Shown here piece by piece: positions 1 to 6,464 of a DNA stretch of 7,600 bases. Source of the stretch: Pseudolabrys sp. (GTDB lineage: Bacteria > Pseudomonadota > Alphaproteobacteria > Rhizobiales > Xanthobacteraceae); NCBI GenBank assembly GCA_029945495.1, contig JAQSCR010000612.1, positions 1 to 7,600 of the forward strand. Reading direction: 5' to 3'. Below the pieces are notes generated by a model. It ran no database searches. It was not told the origin of the DNA and saw nothing but the letters and a program-made list of their open reading frames with translations. Made by a program: the position numbers and the translations under genes. Positions within the stretch are counted from its first letter, which is position 1; each line of letters begins with the position of its first letter.

Positions 1-1515
1 TGCTGCCACATCGAGCACAACGAGCGGCAGGCCGCGCGCGGCCGCCGCCTGATTGAAAGCCGACACATCGAGCGCCGGATCGAAGCGCAACAGCGTGTAG
101 CCCGGCCCGAGCGCGTCGTAGAGCGAGCGCCCGTCGGCGAGCCAGACATGCGGTGCGCGGCAGCCGGGCACGGTCGACGGCGTGAACTCGCCCATGCTGT
201 AGACCGGCGGCGCGGCGCCGTCATAGGCGACGATCGGCGAGGCGTCGTAGAAATAGCCGAAGTTCAGCCCGGCGCAGCAATATTGCTGCACGTTGAGCTC
301 ATAGGCCTCGCGGCCGATGCGCGCGCGCGTCTCGTCGCCGACCGGGCCTTCCATCTCGATCTCCGGCGGCGTGGCGCGACGGTGTTTCATCAGCTTGAGC
401 GCCATCTCCATGGCAAAGCGCGACACCTGCTCGGTGATCGGCTGCCGCTCGGCGCTGTAGGCGTCGAGCAGGGCCGTATCGCCCCAGCCTTTCAATGTCG
501 CGGCCAGCATCCACGACAGGTCCATGGCGTCGGCGATGCCGGCGTTCATGCCGTAGCCGGCATAGGGCATCCACAGATGCGCGGCGTCTCCTGCGATGAA
601 GGCGCGCCGGTCGCGGAAGCGGTCGGCGACCAGCCGTCGCCCAACCCAGTCCTCCTGGCTCAGCACCTCATATTTGAAATCCGGACCGACGCCGAGAATG
701 GTGCGGATCGCCCAGTCGCGATCGACCGTGTCGAATTCTGGCTCGTCCGGATAAAGATGATTATGAATCAGCCAGCGCTCCTTGCCGTCGATCGCCACCA
801 CGGTGCCGCAGCGGCGCGGGTTGAGCGCGAGATACATCCACGCCTTCTTGCCGGGCAGCATGTCCAGCAACTGCGGCGCGCGGATATAGGTCGACTGCAC
901 GCGCTGCACCACCGGCGTGCCGGACAGCGAGGCGCCGATCGCAGCGCGGATGTCGGATTTGCCGCCGTCGCAGCCGACCAGATACTGCGCCGTGATTGTG
1001 ACCGGCGCGCCGCTGTCGAGATCGCGCGCCTGCGCCGTCACGCCATCGGCGCTTTGCGTGAATTCCTCGAACGCAGTGCGGCTGAGAATGCGGATATTGC
1101 CGTGCGCGGCGGCTTCCGCGAACAGGATCGGTTCGAGGAAGATCTGGTTGATGCGGTGCGGCGGTTCCGGCGTCGGCCACCAGGTGTCGGGTCCGCCTTG
1201 CGCAGTGTAGCGCTCGGCGCGGCACGGAATGTCGATGCGGGCGATCTCTTGGCCGGTGGCGTTGATGCGGTAGGAGGCGTCGTTGGGATAATCCGCGGGC
1301 AGGCCGGCGTCGCGCACGCGTCGGGCGAAGCCGAGGCGGCGGAAGATTTCCATGGTGCGCGCCGAGATGTGATTGCATTTCGGCGACGGCGGCTCGCCGG
1401 GCGGACGCTTCTCGATGACGATCGACTGGATGCCGCGGCTGGCGAGATCCAGCGCCAGCACCAGGCCGACGGGGCCACCGCCCACGATGACGACTTGTGT
1501 CGTAAAATTTGTCAT
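1..1515 (-). CDS. FAD-dependent aromatic-ring monooxygenase (class A), 3' end cut by window
   Basis: 505 codons read without a stop to the window edge, so the C-terminus is missing. The family (MhpA/TfdB/PheA-like class A flavoprotein hydroxylases) inserts one oxygen atom into a phenolic or similar ring using NAD(P)H and O2, in the cytoplasm. Visible motifs: the N-terminal Rossmann GxGxxG (G12-G13-G14-P15-V16-G17), the ribose-binding acid E35 ending the second strand, the DG motif (C182-D183-G184-G185, then R190), and the GD motif (G309-D310-A-A-H) that contacts FAD and is followed by an N-A-G-I-x-D-A-x-D-L-x-W helix. After about residue 400 comes the less conserved C-terminal thioredoxin-like region. 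ATG at 1515 is chosen; an in-frame ATG two codons upstream (1521) is also possible, and neither has a strong Shine-Dalgarno. The gene is divergent from a Bug/TctC binding protein, a pairing that suggests a catabolic role. The substrate cannot be read from the sequence. Class is confident; specific product is not. Confidence 0.93.
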   Translation of the reverse strand, partial: MTNFTTQVVIVGGGPVGLVLALDLASRGIQSIVIEKRPPGEPPSPKCNHISARTMEIFRRLGFARRVRDAGLPADYPNDASYRINATGQEIARIDIPCRAERYTAQGGPDTWWPTPEPPHRINQIFLEPILFAEAAAHGNIRILSRTAFEEFTQSADGVTAQARDLDSGAPVTITAQYLVGCDGGKSDIRAAIGASLSGTPVVQRVQSTYIRAPQLLDMLPGKKAWMYLALNPRRCGTVVAIDGKERWLIHNHLYPDEPEFDTVDRDWAIRTILGVGPDFKYEVLSQEDWVGRRLVADRFRDRRAFIAGDAAHLWMPYAGYGMNAGIADAMDLSWMLAATLKGWGDTALLDAYSAERQPITEQVSRFAMEMALKLMKHRRATPPEIEMEGPVGDETRARIGREAYELNVQQYCCAGLNFGYFYDASPIVAYDGAAPPVYSMGEFTPSTVPGCRAPHVWLADGRSLYDALGPGYTLLRFDPALDVSAFNQAAAARGLPLVVLDVAA

Positions 1516-1561
1516 TTCCATCCCGCTTCGATTGTCGTCTGCCGCGACTGTTGCTAGCGTC

Positions 1562-1589
1562 ATTATCAGCCGGCGGCGCGCTTGCGCAA
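1562..1589 (-). promoter_or_regulatory. Candidate promoter of the monooxygenase gene
   Basis: Read on the minus strand, a -35-like TTGCGC (1589-1584) is followed after 16 bp by a -10-like GATAAT (1567-1562), about 45 bp upstream of the ATG at 1515. This is a hand match to the sigma-70-type consensus only. No comparably good promoter was found for the plus-strand gene in the same gap. Confidence 0.4.
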
Positions 1590-1590
1590 G
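1581..1590. promoter_or_regulatory. Perfect 10-bp palindrome, possible operator
   Basis: CTTGCGCAAG is its own reverse complement. It lies in the gap between the divergent monooxygenase and Bug genes and overlaps the candidate -35 box of the monooxygenase, where a repressor or activator could act on both genes. No regulator gene of a suitable type lies beside it, and a 10-bp palindrome can occur by chance in GC-rich DNA. Confidence 0.3.
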
Positions 1591-1619
1591 ATCGGCAATG
1601 AATGGGGAGGACTGCGAAA

Positions 1620-2606
1620 ATGCAGATGATGCCGGGGATATTGAGGCGCGTCGGATTATCATTTGCACTCGCGCTCGCCGTGGTTTCCGCCGCGCCGGCG
1701 CAGGACGCCTATCCGTCGCGGCCGATCCATCTGATCGTGACGTTCCCGCCCGGCGGCTCAACCGACGTGATGGCGCGCGTGCTGCAGCCGCGCCTCGCTG
1801 AGTTGCTCGGCCAGCCGATCGTGGTCGAGAACAAACCCGGCGCCGGCGGCAATATCGGAGTCGAAGCGGTCGTGAAATCGGCGCCCGACGGCTACACCAT
1901 CGGGCTGGCGGCGGCCGGCGCGCTGACCGTCAATCCGAGCCTGATGCAGAACGTGCCGTTCGATCCGCTCAAGGACCTGACGCCGATCACCGAGATCGGC
2001 GAGTCGGCCTTCATCCTCGCCGCCGCCAACGGATTTGCGCCGCGCGACGTGAAAGAGTTGATCGCGCTCGCCAAAGGCAAACCGGGCGGCTTGTCGATCG
2101 GCCACGGCGGCAACGGCACGGCGATGCATCTGACCGCCGAACTGTTCAAGCACACGGCCGGCGTGGGGCTCGAGATGGTGCCGTATCGCGGCTCCGGTCC
2201 GGTGACTGTCGACGTGATGGCCGGCCACATTCCGCTCGGCATCACCGACATGCCGTCGGCGCTCGCGCTCATTCGCGACGGCAAGCTGCGGGCGCTGGCG
2301 GTGACCTCTCGCGCGCGTGCCGATCAGATGCCCGACATTCCGACCTTGGCCGAGAGCGGCCTGCCGGGCTTCGAGGCGGTCGGCTGGTACGGCATCGTCG
2401 GCCCGGCCGGGATGCCGCCGGCGGTGGTCGCCAGACTCAACGCCGCGTTCGTGACGGCGCTGCGCGAGCCGGCGATCCGCGAGCGCATTGTCGCGGTCGG
2501 CGCCGTGCCGCGGCCGATGACGCCGGAGGAGTTCAAGGCCTTCATCGTCAGCGAGACCAAAAAGTGGAGCGAGCTGATCAAGACGACGGGGCTCAAGGCG
2601 AACTGA
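1620..2606 (+). CDS. Bug/TctC family tripartite tricarboxylate transporter substrate-binding protein
   Basis: A 328-residue periplasmic solute-binding protein of the Bug (TctC) family, which captures carboxylated or aromatic compounds for TctA/TctB-type permeases. A Sec signal peptide is visible: basic residues R9-R10, a hydrophobic core to about residue 24, and an APA|Q-type cleavage near residue 27. The mature start has the family hallmark YPSRPI followed by a strand and PPGGSTD, then the ENKPGAGGNIG and APDGYTIG blocks, and late in the protein PTLAESGLPGFE and the GPAGMP loop. Length is typical. ATG at 1620 is preferred over an in-frame ATG at 1602 because GGGGAGG (1604-1610) lies 9 nt upstream of it; that motif would be inside the longer version. 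No tctA or tctB is nearby, which is common because Bug genes are often orphan. Divergence from the flavin monooxygenase suggests a shared substrate, but the ligand cannot be read. Confidence 0.95.
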   Translation: MQMMPGILRRVGLSFALALAVVSAAPAQDAYPSRPIHLIVTFPPGGSTDVMARVLQPRLAELLGQPIVVENKPGAGGNIGVEAVVKSAPDGYTIGLAAAGALTVNPSLMQNVPFDPLKDLTPITEIGESAFILAAANGFAPRDVKELIALAKGKPGGLSIGHGGNGTAMHLTAELFKHTAGVGLEMVPYRGSGPVTVDVMAGHIPLGITDMPSALALIRDGKLRALAVTSRARADQMPDIPTLAESGLPGFEAVGWYGIVGPAGMPPAVVARLNAAFVTALREPAIRERIVAVGAVPRPMTPEEFKAFIVSETKKWSELIKTTGLKAN

Positions 2607-2624
2607 GCCGCCCGGTCGGTGCGC

Positions 2625-2867
2625 CTAGGCGGTGAACGCCTTGAAGGTGATGATCGTGTAGGTGTCCTTGATGCCGGCGATGCAGTGCACCTTCTCGTTG
2701 ACGAAATGGCCGATATCGGTGCCTTCGTCGACGTAGAATTTCACCAGCAGATCGTAGTCGCCGGCGGTCGAATAGATCTCCGAGGCGATTTCGGCTTCGG
2801 CCAGCTCATTGGCGACCTGATAGGCCTTGCCGAGCTCGCATTTGATCTGGATGAAAAACGGGGTCAT
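2625..2867 (-). CDS. Stand-alone Lrp/AsnC ligand-binding (RAM) domain protein
   Basis: 80 residues that match only the C-terminal effector-binding/oligomerisation domain of Lrp/AsnC regulators (ferredoxin-like beta-alpha-beta-beta-alpha-beta); the DNA-binding helix-turn-helix half is absent. The first strand (FFIQIKCELG) is followed by a helix, the turn signature G36-D37-Y38-D39, a strand (LLVKFYV), a second helix (GHFVNEKV), the I-A-G-I-K-D-T motif and a final strand ending ITFKAF. Such proteins can oligomerise, bind amino acids or other small effectors, or pair with full Lrp proteins; the role here is unknown. ATG at 2867 is chosen because GGAG lies 10 nt upstream of it; a TTG two codons earlier would sit too close to that motif. 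The gene is convergent with the Bug gene (18-bp gap) and divergent from the thiamine operon. Confidence 0.85.
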   Translation of the reverse strand: MTPFFIQIKCELGKAYQVANELAEAEIASEIYSTAGDYDLLVKFYVDEGTDIGHFVNEKVHCIAGIKDTYTIITFKAFTA

Positions 2868-2936
2868 TGCCAAAAGTCTCCGGAACAGTCTGTGATCTGC
2901 AATCCAGCAAAATCGCGACCTCTATGCAAGTCGCCC

Positions 2937-2965
2937 TTGCTTCGATGGCGGGCGCGGACTAGGTA
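2937..2965 (+). promoter_or_regulatory. Candidate promoter of the thiamine operon
   Basis: TTGCTT (2937-2942) and TAGGTA (2960-2965) are separated by exactly 17 bp. A start site a few bases downstream, near 2972, would place the RNA 5' end just ahead of the first riboswitch stem at 2978. Both hexamers are only partial consensus matches, so the position supports the call more than the sequence does. The rest of the 2868-2977 gap shows no other clear signal. Confidence 0.4.
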
Positions 2966-2977
2966 TTTGGACAGCAA

Positions 2978-3087
2978 TCTCGTGGGGTGTCCGGCGTTCC
3001 GCCGGGCTGAGAGGCAGCTTTCCGGACGAAGCCGTCCAGAGCCAACCCAACGAACCTGATCCGGGTCATGCCGGCGGAGGGATGAGA
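2978..3087 (+). promoter_or_regulatory. TPP riboswitch (THI element) controlling thiM
   Basis: The conserved thi-box elements are present in order. P1 pairs 2978-2983 (TCTCGT) with 3082-3087 (ATGAGA). The GGGGTG block follows at 2984-2989, and P2 can pair GGGT 2985-2988 with ACCC 3045-3048. A GC-rich P3 stem (2991-2996 with 3000-3005) precedes the invariant CTGAGAGG (3007-3014). An extra stem P3a pairs GGACG 3024-3028 with CGTCC 3033-3037 around a tetraloop. Then come GAACCTGAT (3052-3060), P5 as CCGG/CCGG (3061-3064 with 3071-3074), and the 3' GCGGAGGGA. These elements bind thiamine pyrophosphate. The 3' strand contains GGAGGG (3076-3081), which is also the Shine-Dalgarno of thiM, so TPP binding should hide the ribosome site directly. 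No separate terminator or anti-Shine-Dalgarno platform fits between aptamer and gene. Confidence 0.96.
3076..3081 (+). promoter_or_regulatory. thiM ribosome binding site embedded in the aptamer
   Basis: GGAGGG lies 7 nt before the thiM ATG at 3089 and is at the same time part of the conserved 3' thi-box strand, directly next to the P1 closing stem. It fixes the thiM start and is the likely control point of the riboswitch. Confidence 0.8.
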
Positions 3088-3088
3088 G

Positions 3089-3892
3089 ATGCAGAATCCG
3101 CAACCGGCCGCGCGCCAAGTATCGCGCCAAGTGTCGCGCGAGCAGCTGGCGTCGCAGGCGGCGGCGCTGCTGGCGCGCCTGCGCGACAAGGCCCCGCGCG
3201 TGCATTGCATCACCAATTCGGTGGCGCAGAATTTCACCGCCAATGCGCTGCTGGCGCTCGGCGCCATTCCGTCGATGACCTTGTCGGCCGAGGAAATCGG
3301 CGCCTTCGTCGCGCGCAGCGACGCGCTGCTGGTCAATCTCGGCACCTTTGATAGCGAGCGGCGCGAGGCGACCGCGCTGGCCGTGGCCAGCGCCAGGCAG
3401 AACGGTCTGCCCTGGGTGTTGGACCCCGTGTTCGTCGACCGCGCGCCGTCCCGCGCCGCCTATGCCCGCGATCTGATCGTGCTGGAACCAAAAGCGGTGC
3501 GGCTCAACGTCGCCGAATTTACAGCACTTGCCGGTCACGAGCCGTTGCCCGAGGCCGTCGCACAAACCGCGCGCGACTGGCGCAGCGTCATCGGCCTGTC
3601 CGGCGCCACCGACCTGATTACCGACGGCGCGCGGACGGCAACGATCGCCAACGGCCATCCGCTGATGGCGCGTGTCACGGCGATGGGCTGCGCCGCCTCG
3701 GCGATCGTCGCCGCGTGCCTCGCCGCCGAAGAGGACGCGTTCGTCGCGACCGCGTCGGCCATGCTGATCGTCGGCGTCGCCGGCGAGCATGCGGCGGCCA
3801 AGGCCGAAGGGCCGGGCAGCTTCGCGGCCGCCATCCTCGACGCGCTCTACAATATCGGCGGCAAGACGCTGGCCGCTCTCGCACGAACTTAA
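3089..3892 (+). CDS. thiM: Hydroxyethylthiazole kinase ThiM
   Basis: 267 residues, the normal size for this ribokinase-like enzyme, which phosphorylates 4-methyl-5-(2-hydroxyethyl)thiazole with ATP to give the thiazole phosphate used by ThiE: a thiamine salvage step in the cytoplasm. Seen motifs: V-H39-C40-I-T-N-S-V near the N-terminus followed by T-A-N-A-L-L-A-L-G-A, L-V-N-L-G-T, W-V-L-D-P-V, L-N-V-A-E-F (in place of the usual R-G-N-x-S-E-I), and A-M-G-C201-A, where the Cys belongs to the anion-hole/catalytic loop (family form T-G-x-G-C). The first 25 or so residues are an unusual Arg/Gln/Ala-rich extension containing a doubled RQVS. The start is fixed by GGAGGG inside the riboswitch. It is the first cistron; an 18-bp gap separates it from thiE. 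The identity is further supported by the TPP riboswitch and neighbours. Confidence 0.96.
   Translation: MQNPQPAARQVSRQVSREQLASQAAALLARLRDKAPRVHCITNSVAQNFTANALLALGAIPSMTLSAEEIGAFVARSDALLVNLGTFDSERREATALAVASARQNGLPWVLDPVFVDRAPSRAAYARDLIVLEPKAVRLNVAEFTALAGHEPLPEAVAQTARDWRSVIGLSGATDLITDGARTATIANGHPLMARVTAMGCAASAIVAACLAAEEDAFVATASAMLIVGVAGEHAAAKAEGPGSFAAAILDALYNIGGKTLAALART
3111..3134 (+). repeat. 12-bp tandem repeat in the 5' end of thiM
   Basis: Two consecutive copies of CGCGCCAAGTRT (3111-3122 and 3123-3134), differing at one base. The repeat is in frame and encodes a doubled RQVS-like tetrapeptide in the variable N-terminal extension, so it does not disturb the kinase fold. It is probably a small slippage duplication. 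Confidence 0.75.
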
Positions 3893-3910
3893 ACCGCACA
3901 GGTGATTGGA

Positions 3911-4570
3911 ATGAAGCTCGATCTTCGACTTTATGCTCTGGCCGATCCCGCCGTCAGCGGCGGCCGTTCGCTCGCCGATCTGGCGGCGCGCATCGCCGGC
4001 AGCGCGACGCTCGTGCAGTTGCGCGACAAGCACGGCTCGACCAAGGCGATGATGGAAGAGGCGCGCGCGCTGATCGGCGTGCTGGCGCCACTCGACATTC
4101 CGCTTCTAATCAACGACCGCGTCGATGTCGCGCTCGCCGCCGAGGCCGACGGCGTGCATATCGGCCAGGACGACATGTCGCCCGCCGACGCGCGGCTGCT
4201 GCTCGGCAAGACCGCGATCATCGGCCTCTCGGTCAAGACGTTGGCGCAGGCGCGCGAGGCGCCGCTCGATCTGCTGGACTATGTGGCGATCGGCGGCGTC
4301 TACGGCACCACCTCGAAGGACAACACCTCGGCGCCGATCGGCGTCGACGGCTTGTGGCAAATCGCGCAAGTCATCCGCGCGCGCGAATCGAAATTCCCGA
4401 TCTGCGCCATCGCCGGCATCACCGAGAAGAACGCCGCCGAGGTGATCGGCGCCGGCGCCGATGGCGTCGCGGTGATCTCGGCGCTGTCGCTTGCCGCCGA
4501 TCCGGGATTGGCCGCGAGGACCTTGCGCAACGCCGTCGATGTCGCGCTGGAGCAGAGATCTCGCACATGA
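3911..4570 (+). CDS. thiE: Thiamine-phosphate synthase ThiE
   Basis: 219 residues, a TIM-barrel enzyme that condenses HMP pyrophosphate with hydroxyethylthiazole phosphate to give thiamine monophosphate and pyrophosphate. Seen motifs: Q36-L-R-D-K40 (pyrophosphate and pyrimidine contacts), I-N68-D-R70, G81-V-H-I-G-Q-D-D88 (metal/diphosphate binding), I-G-L-S, the phosphate loop G128-G-V-Y-G-T-T-S-K136 (many homologues have Pro at the second position), and near the C-terminus A-I-A-G-I-T and G-A-D-G-V-A-V-I-S. ATG at 3911 is preferred over an in-frame GTG at 3902 because AGGTG (3900-3904) stands 6 nt before it and would be consumed by the longer start. The TGA overlaps the thiD ATG (ATGA, 4567-4570), indicating translational coupling. 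Confidence 0.97.
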   Translation: MKLDLRLYALADPAVSGGRSLADLAARIAGSATLVQLRDKHGSTKAMMEEARALIGVLAPLDIPLLINDRVDVALAAEADGVHIGQDDMSPADARLLLGKTAIIGLSVKTLAQAREAPLDLLDYVAIGGVYGTTSKDNTSAPIGVDGLWQIAQVIRARESKFPICAIAGITEKNAAEVIGAGADGVAVISALSLAADPGLAARTLRNAVDVALEQRSRT

Positions 4571-5385
4571 CTGCGATCGCCGTCACCATCGCCGGTTCCG
4601 ACTCCAGCGGCGGCGCCGGCATTCAGGCCGACCTCAAGACCTACGGTGCGCTCGGCGTCTATGGCGCCTCCGTCATCACCGCGCTGACCGCGCAGAACAC
4701 GCGGGGCGTCACCGCGATCCACGACGTGCCGGCCGATTTCATCGCCGCGCAGCTGGACGCCGTCTTCACCGATCTCGACATCGGCGCGGTCAAGATCGGC
4801 ATGCTGTCGAAAGTTGCCGCGATTGAAGCGGTCGCCGCCGGCCTCATGCGGCATGACGCCAAGAAAAGCACAAAGAACATCGTGCTCGATCCGGTGATGG
4901 TGGCGACCTCCGGCGACAGGCTGCTGGCGGTCGAGGCCATCGCCGCCTTGCGCCGCGCTCTCATTCCGCGCGCTCTGGTGGTGACGCCGAACCTGCACGA
5001 AGCCGCAGCGCTCACCGATTTGCCGCTGGCGCGTAACGAGGCGGAGATGGAAGCGCAGGCGCGCCAAATCCTTTCGCTCAGGCCCCGCGCCGTTCTCATC
5101 AAGGGTGGTCATGGTGACGGCGCCGAAAGCGTCGATCTCCTCGTCAGCGCCACCGAAGTCATCCGCCTTGCCGCGCCGCGCATAAACACCCGCAACACCC
5201 ACGGCACCGGCTGCACTCTCTCGTCGGCCATCGCCGCAGGCCTGGCCAAAGGCCTCGACCTCGTCGCCGCGGCACGCGCGGCGAAAGTTTACGTCACCGC
5301 AGCCATCGCCGCCGCCGACAAGATCAAGGTCGGCCACGGTCACGGACCATTGAATCACTTCTATCAATTCTGGAGTTCGCTATGA
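4567..5385 (+). CDS. thiD: Hydroxymethylpyrimidine/phosphomethylpyrimidine kinase ThiD
   Basis: 272 residues, typical for this ribokinase-family enzyme, which phosphorylates HMP and then HMP phosphate to HMP pyrophosphate, the second substrate of ThiE. Motifs: I-A-G10-S-D12-S-S-G-G-A-G-I-Q20-A-D-L-K-T at the N-terminus (pyrimidine pocket), V-K-I-G-M-L, V-L-D-P-V-M-V, T-P-N-L-H-E, I-K-G-G-H, and H-G-T-G-C216-T-L-S-S-A-I-A, the anion-hole loop with the conserved Cys. The ATG overlaps the thiE stop. A GGAG at 4549-4552 is 14 nt away, too far to be ideal, so coupling to thiE is likely. Its own stop overlaps the next start in the same ATGA way. No C-terminal ThiE or ThiN fusion is present. Confidence 0.97.
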   Translation: MTAIAVTIAGSDSSGGAGIQADLKTYGALGVYGASVITALTAQNTRGVTAIHDVPADFIAAQLDAVFTDLDIGAVKIGMLSKVAAIEAVAAGLMRHDAKKSTKNIVLDPVMVATSGDRLLAVEAIAALRRALIPRALVVTPNLHEAAALTDLPLARNEAEMEAQARQILSLRPRAVLIKGGHGDGAESVDLLVSATEVIRLAAPRINTRNTHGTGCTLSSAIAAGLAKGLDLVAAARAAKVYVTAAIAAADKIKVGHGHGPLNHFYQFWSSL

Positions 5386-6452
5386 CCACACGCCGCACCT
5401 TCACCCTGGGCGCCACGTTCGCCGCCGCCGGCGCGCTCGCCGCGCCGTCGATCGCCACCGCGCAGACGGTGAAGTGGCGCATGGTCACCTCGTGGCCGAA
5501 GCGCCTGCCGGGCCCCGGCATGTCGGCCGAGCGCATCGCTGAGCGCATCCGCGCGCTCTCCGCCGGCCGCCTCGACATCGCGGTGTCGGCGGCGGGCGAA
5601 GTGGTGCCGGCCTTCGGCGTGCTGGAAGCGGTCGGCAACGGCGTCGCCGAGATCGGCCACACCGCTTCGTTCTACTGGCAGGGCAAGATGCCGGCATCGA
5701 ACTTCTTCACCACAGTGCCGTTCGGTCTGACGCCGGCCGAGCACGTCGCCTGGATCGACGCCGGCGGCGGCCAGGCGTTGTGGGACGCGCTGTACGCGCC
5801 GTTCGGCGTCAAGCCGTTCATGGGCGGTAACACCGGCGTCTGCATGGGCGGCTGGTTCCGGCGCGAGTTGAAGAGCCTCGCCGATCTGCGCGGCTTGAAG
5901 CTGCGCTCGCTCGGCCTGGGCGGCGAAGTCTATCGCCGGCTGGGCGCGACGCCGCAGACCACGCCGCCGGCCGAGATCCTCACGAGCTTGCAATCCGGCG
6001 TCATCGACGGCGCCGAATTCGTCGGCCCCGGCACCGACATCGCGCTCGGGCTCTATCGCGTCGCGCCGTTTTACTATTACCCCGGCTTCAACAAGCCGAA
6101 CGGCACCGGCGAATGCATCGTCGCGCTCAAAGCCTGGGACGCGCTTTCCGCCGACCTCAAGGCGATCGTCGCGCATGCTTGCGCCACGGAAGCGGGCTAC
6201 GCGCTCGCCGAAATGGAGCGGCTGAATGCGCAGGCGCTGGCCGCGCTCATTGCCGATCACGGCGTCAAGCTCGTCGCGTTCCCGGACGATCTGGTCGCCG
6301 CTGCGCGCAAAGAAGCCGACGGCGTGCTCGGCGAGCTCTCAAGCCGCGACGCGATCAGCGGCCGCGTGCATGCCTCCTACGCCGATTTCCGCACGCGAGT
6401 GGCCAACTGGTCGCGGGTGTCGATCGAGGCGGTGCTGCGGGCGAGGGGGTAG
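5382..6452 (+). CDS. TakP-like TRAP transporter substrate-binding protein (DctP superfamily)
   Basis: 356 residues. The N-terminus is a Tat-type signal (T-R4-R5-T-F-T-L, Ala-rich core, A-T-A|Q cleavage near residue 27), so the protein should be exported folded to the periplasm. The mature part follows the TakP (alpha-keto acid binding) subfamily: W-R-M-V-T-S-W-P-K, A-G-E-V-V-P, G-G-N150-T-G-V, G-G-W158-F-R-R-E, the conserved ligand-binding arginine R175 in L-K-L-R, D-G-A-E212-F-V-G-P (TakP has E-W here, where Na+ is bound), and P-F-Y-Y-Y-P-G. TRAP binding proteins normally feed DctQ/DctM permeases, but neither gene is seen here. The start overlaps the thiD stop (ATGA), placing it as fourth cistron of the riboswitch-controlled operon. 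Family is secure; the ligand is unknown. The retained arginine predicts a carboxylate, which does not obviously fit neutral thiamine precursors. Confidence 0.92.
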   Translation: MTTRRTFTLGATFAAAGALAAPSIATAQTVKWRMVTSWPKRLPGPGMSAERIAERIRALSAGRLDIAVSAAGEVVPAFGVLEAVGNGVAEIGHTASFYWQGKMPASNFFTTVPFGLTPAEHVAWIDAGGGQALWDALYAPFGVKPFMGGNTGVCMGGWFRRELKSLADLRGLKLRSLGLGGEVYRRLGATPQTTPPAEILTSLQSGVIDGAEFVGPGTDIALGLYRVAPFYYYPGFNKPNGTGECIVALKAWDALSADLKAIVAHACATEAGYALAEMERLNAQALAALIADHGVKLVAFPDDLVAAARKEADGVLGELSSRDAISGRVHASYADFRTRVANWSRVSIEAVLRARG

Positions 6453-6464
6453 GGGGCGGCAAGA

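Noticed and set aside
148..1557. 469-codon open frame on the plus strand
   Set aside because: It runs antisense to the monooxygenase, is rich in Arg, Ala and His, and shows no family motif; the minus-strand frame carries all FAD motifs. It is a shadow of high-GC coding.
2607..2632. Possible terminator hairpin between the convergent Bug and RAM-domain genes
   Set aside because: CCGCC and GGCGG can pair, but the loop is long, the stem short and no T-run follows on either strand.
2864..4033. 389-codon open frame on the minus strand
   Set aside because: Antisense to the riboswitch, thiM and the start of thiE, with low-complexity Arg/Gly/Ala composition and no recognisable domain.
3715..4566. 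Upstream in-frame extension of ThiD (possible fusion)
   Set aside because: The frame is open, but the extension overlaps thiM and thiE out of frame and is Arg-rich; ThiD begins at the ATG at 4567 with its normal N-terminal motif.
4300..5367. 355-codon open frame on the minus strand
   Set aside because: Antisense to thiE and thiD; composition and lack of motifs mark it as a GC-driven shadow.
5364..6260. 298-codon open frame on the minus strand
   Set aside because: Antisense to the TRAP binding protein, Arg/Ala/Gly-rich with no domain.
6453..6464. Terminator between the TRAP gene and the convergent M41 gene
   Set aside because: Only 12 bp of G-rich sequence; no hairpin or T-run is visible.
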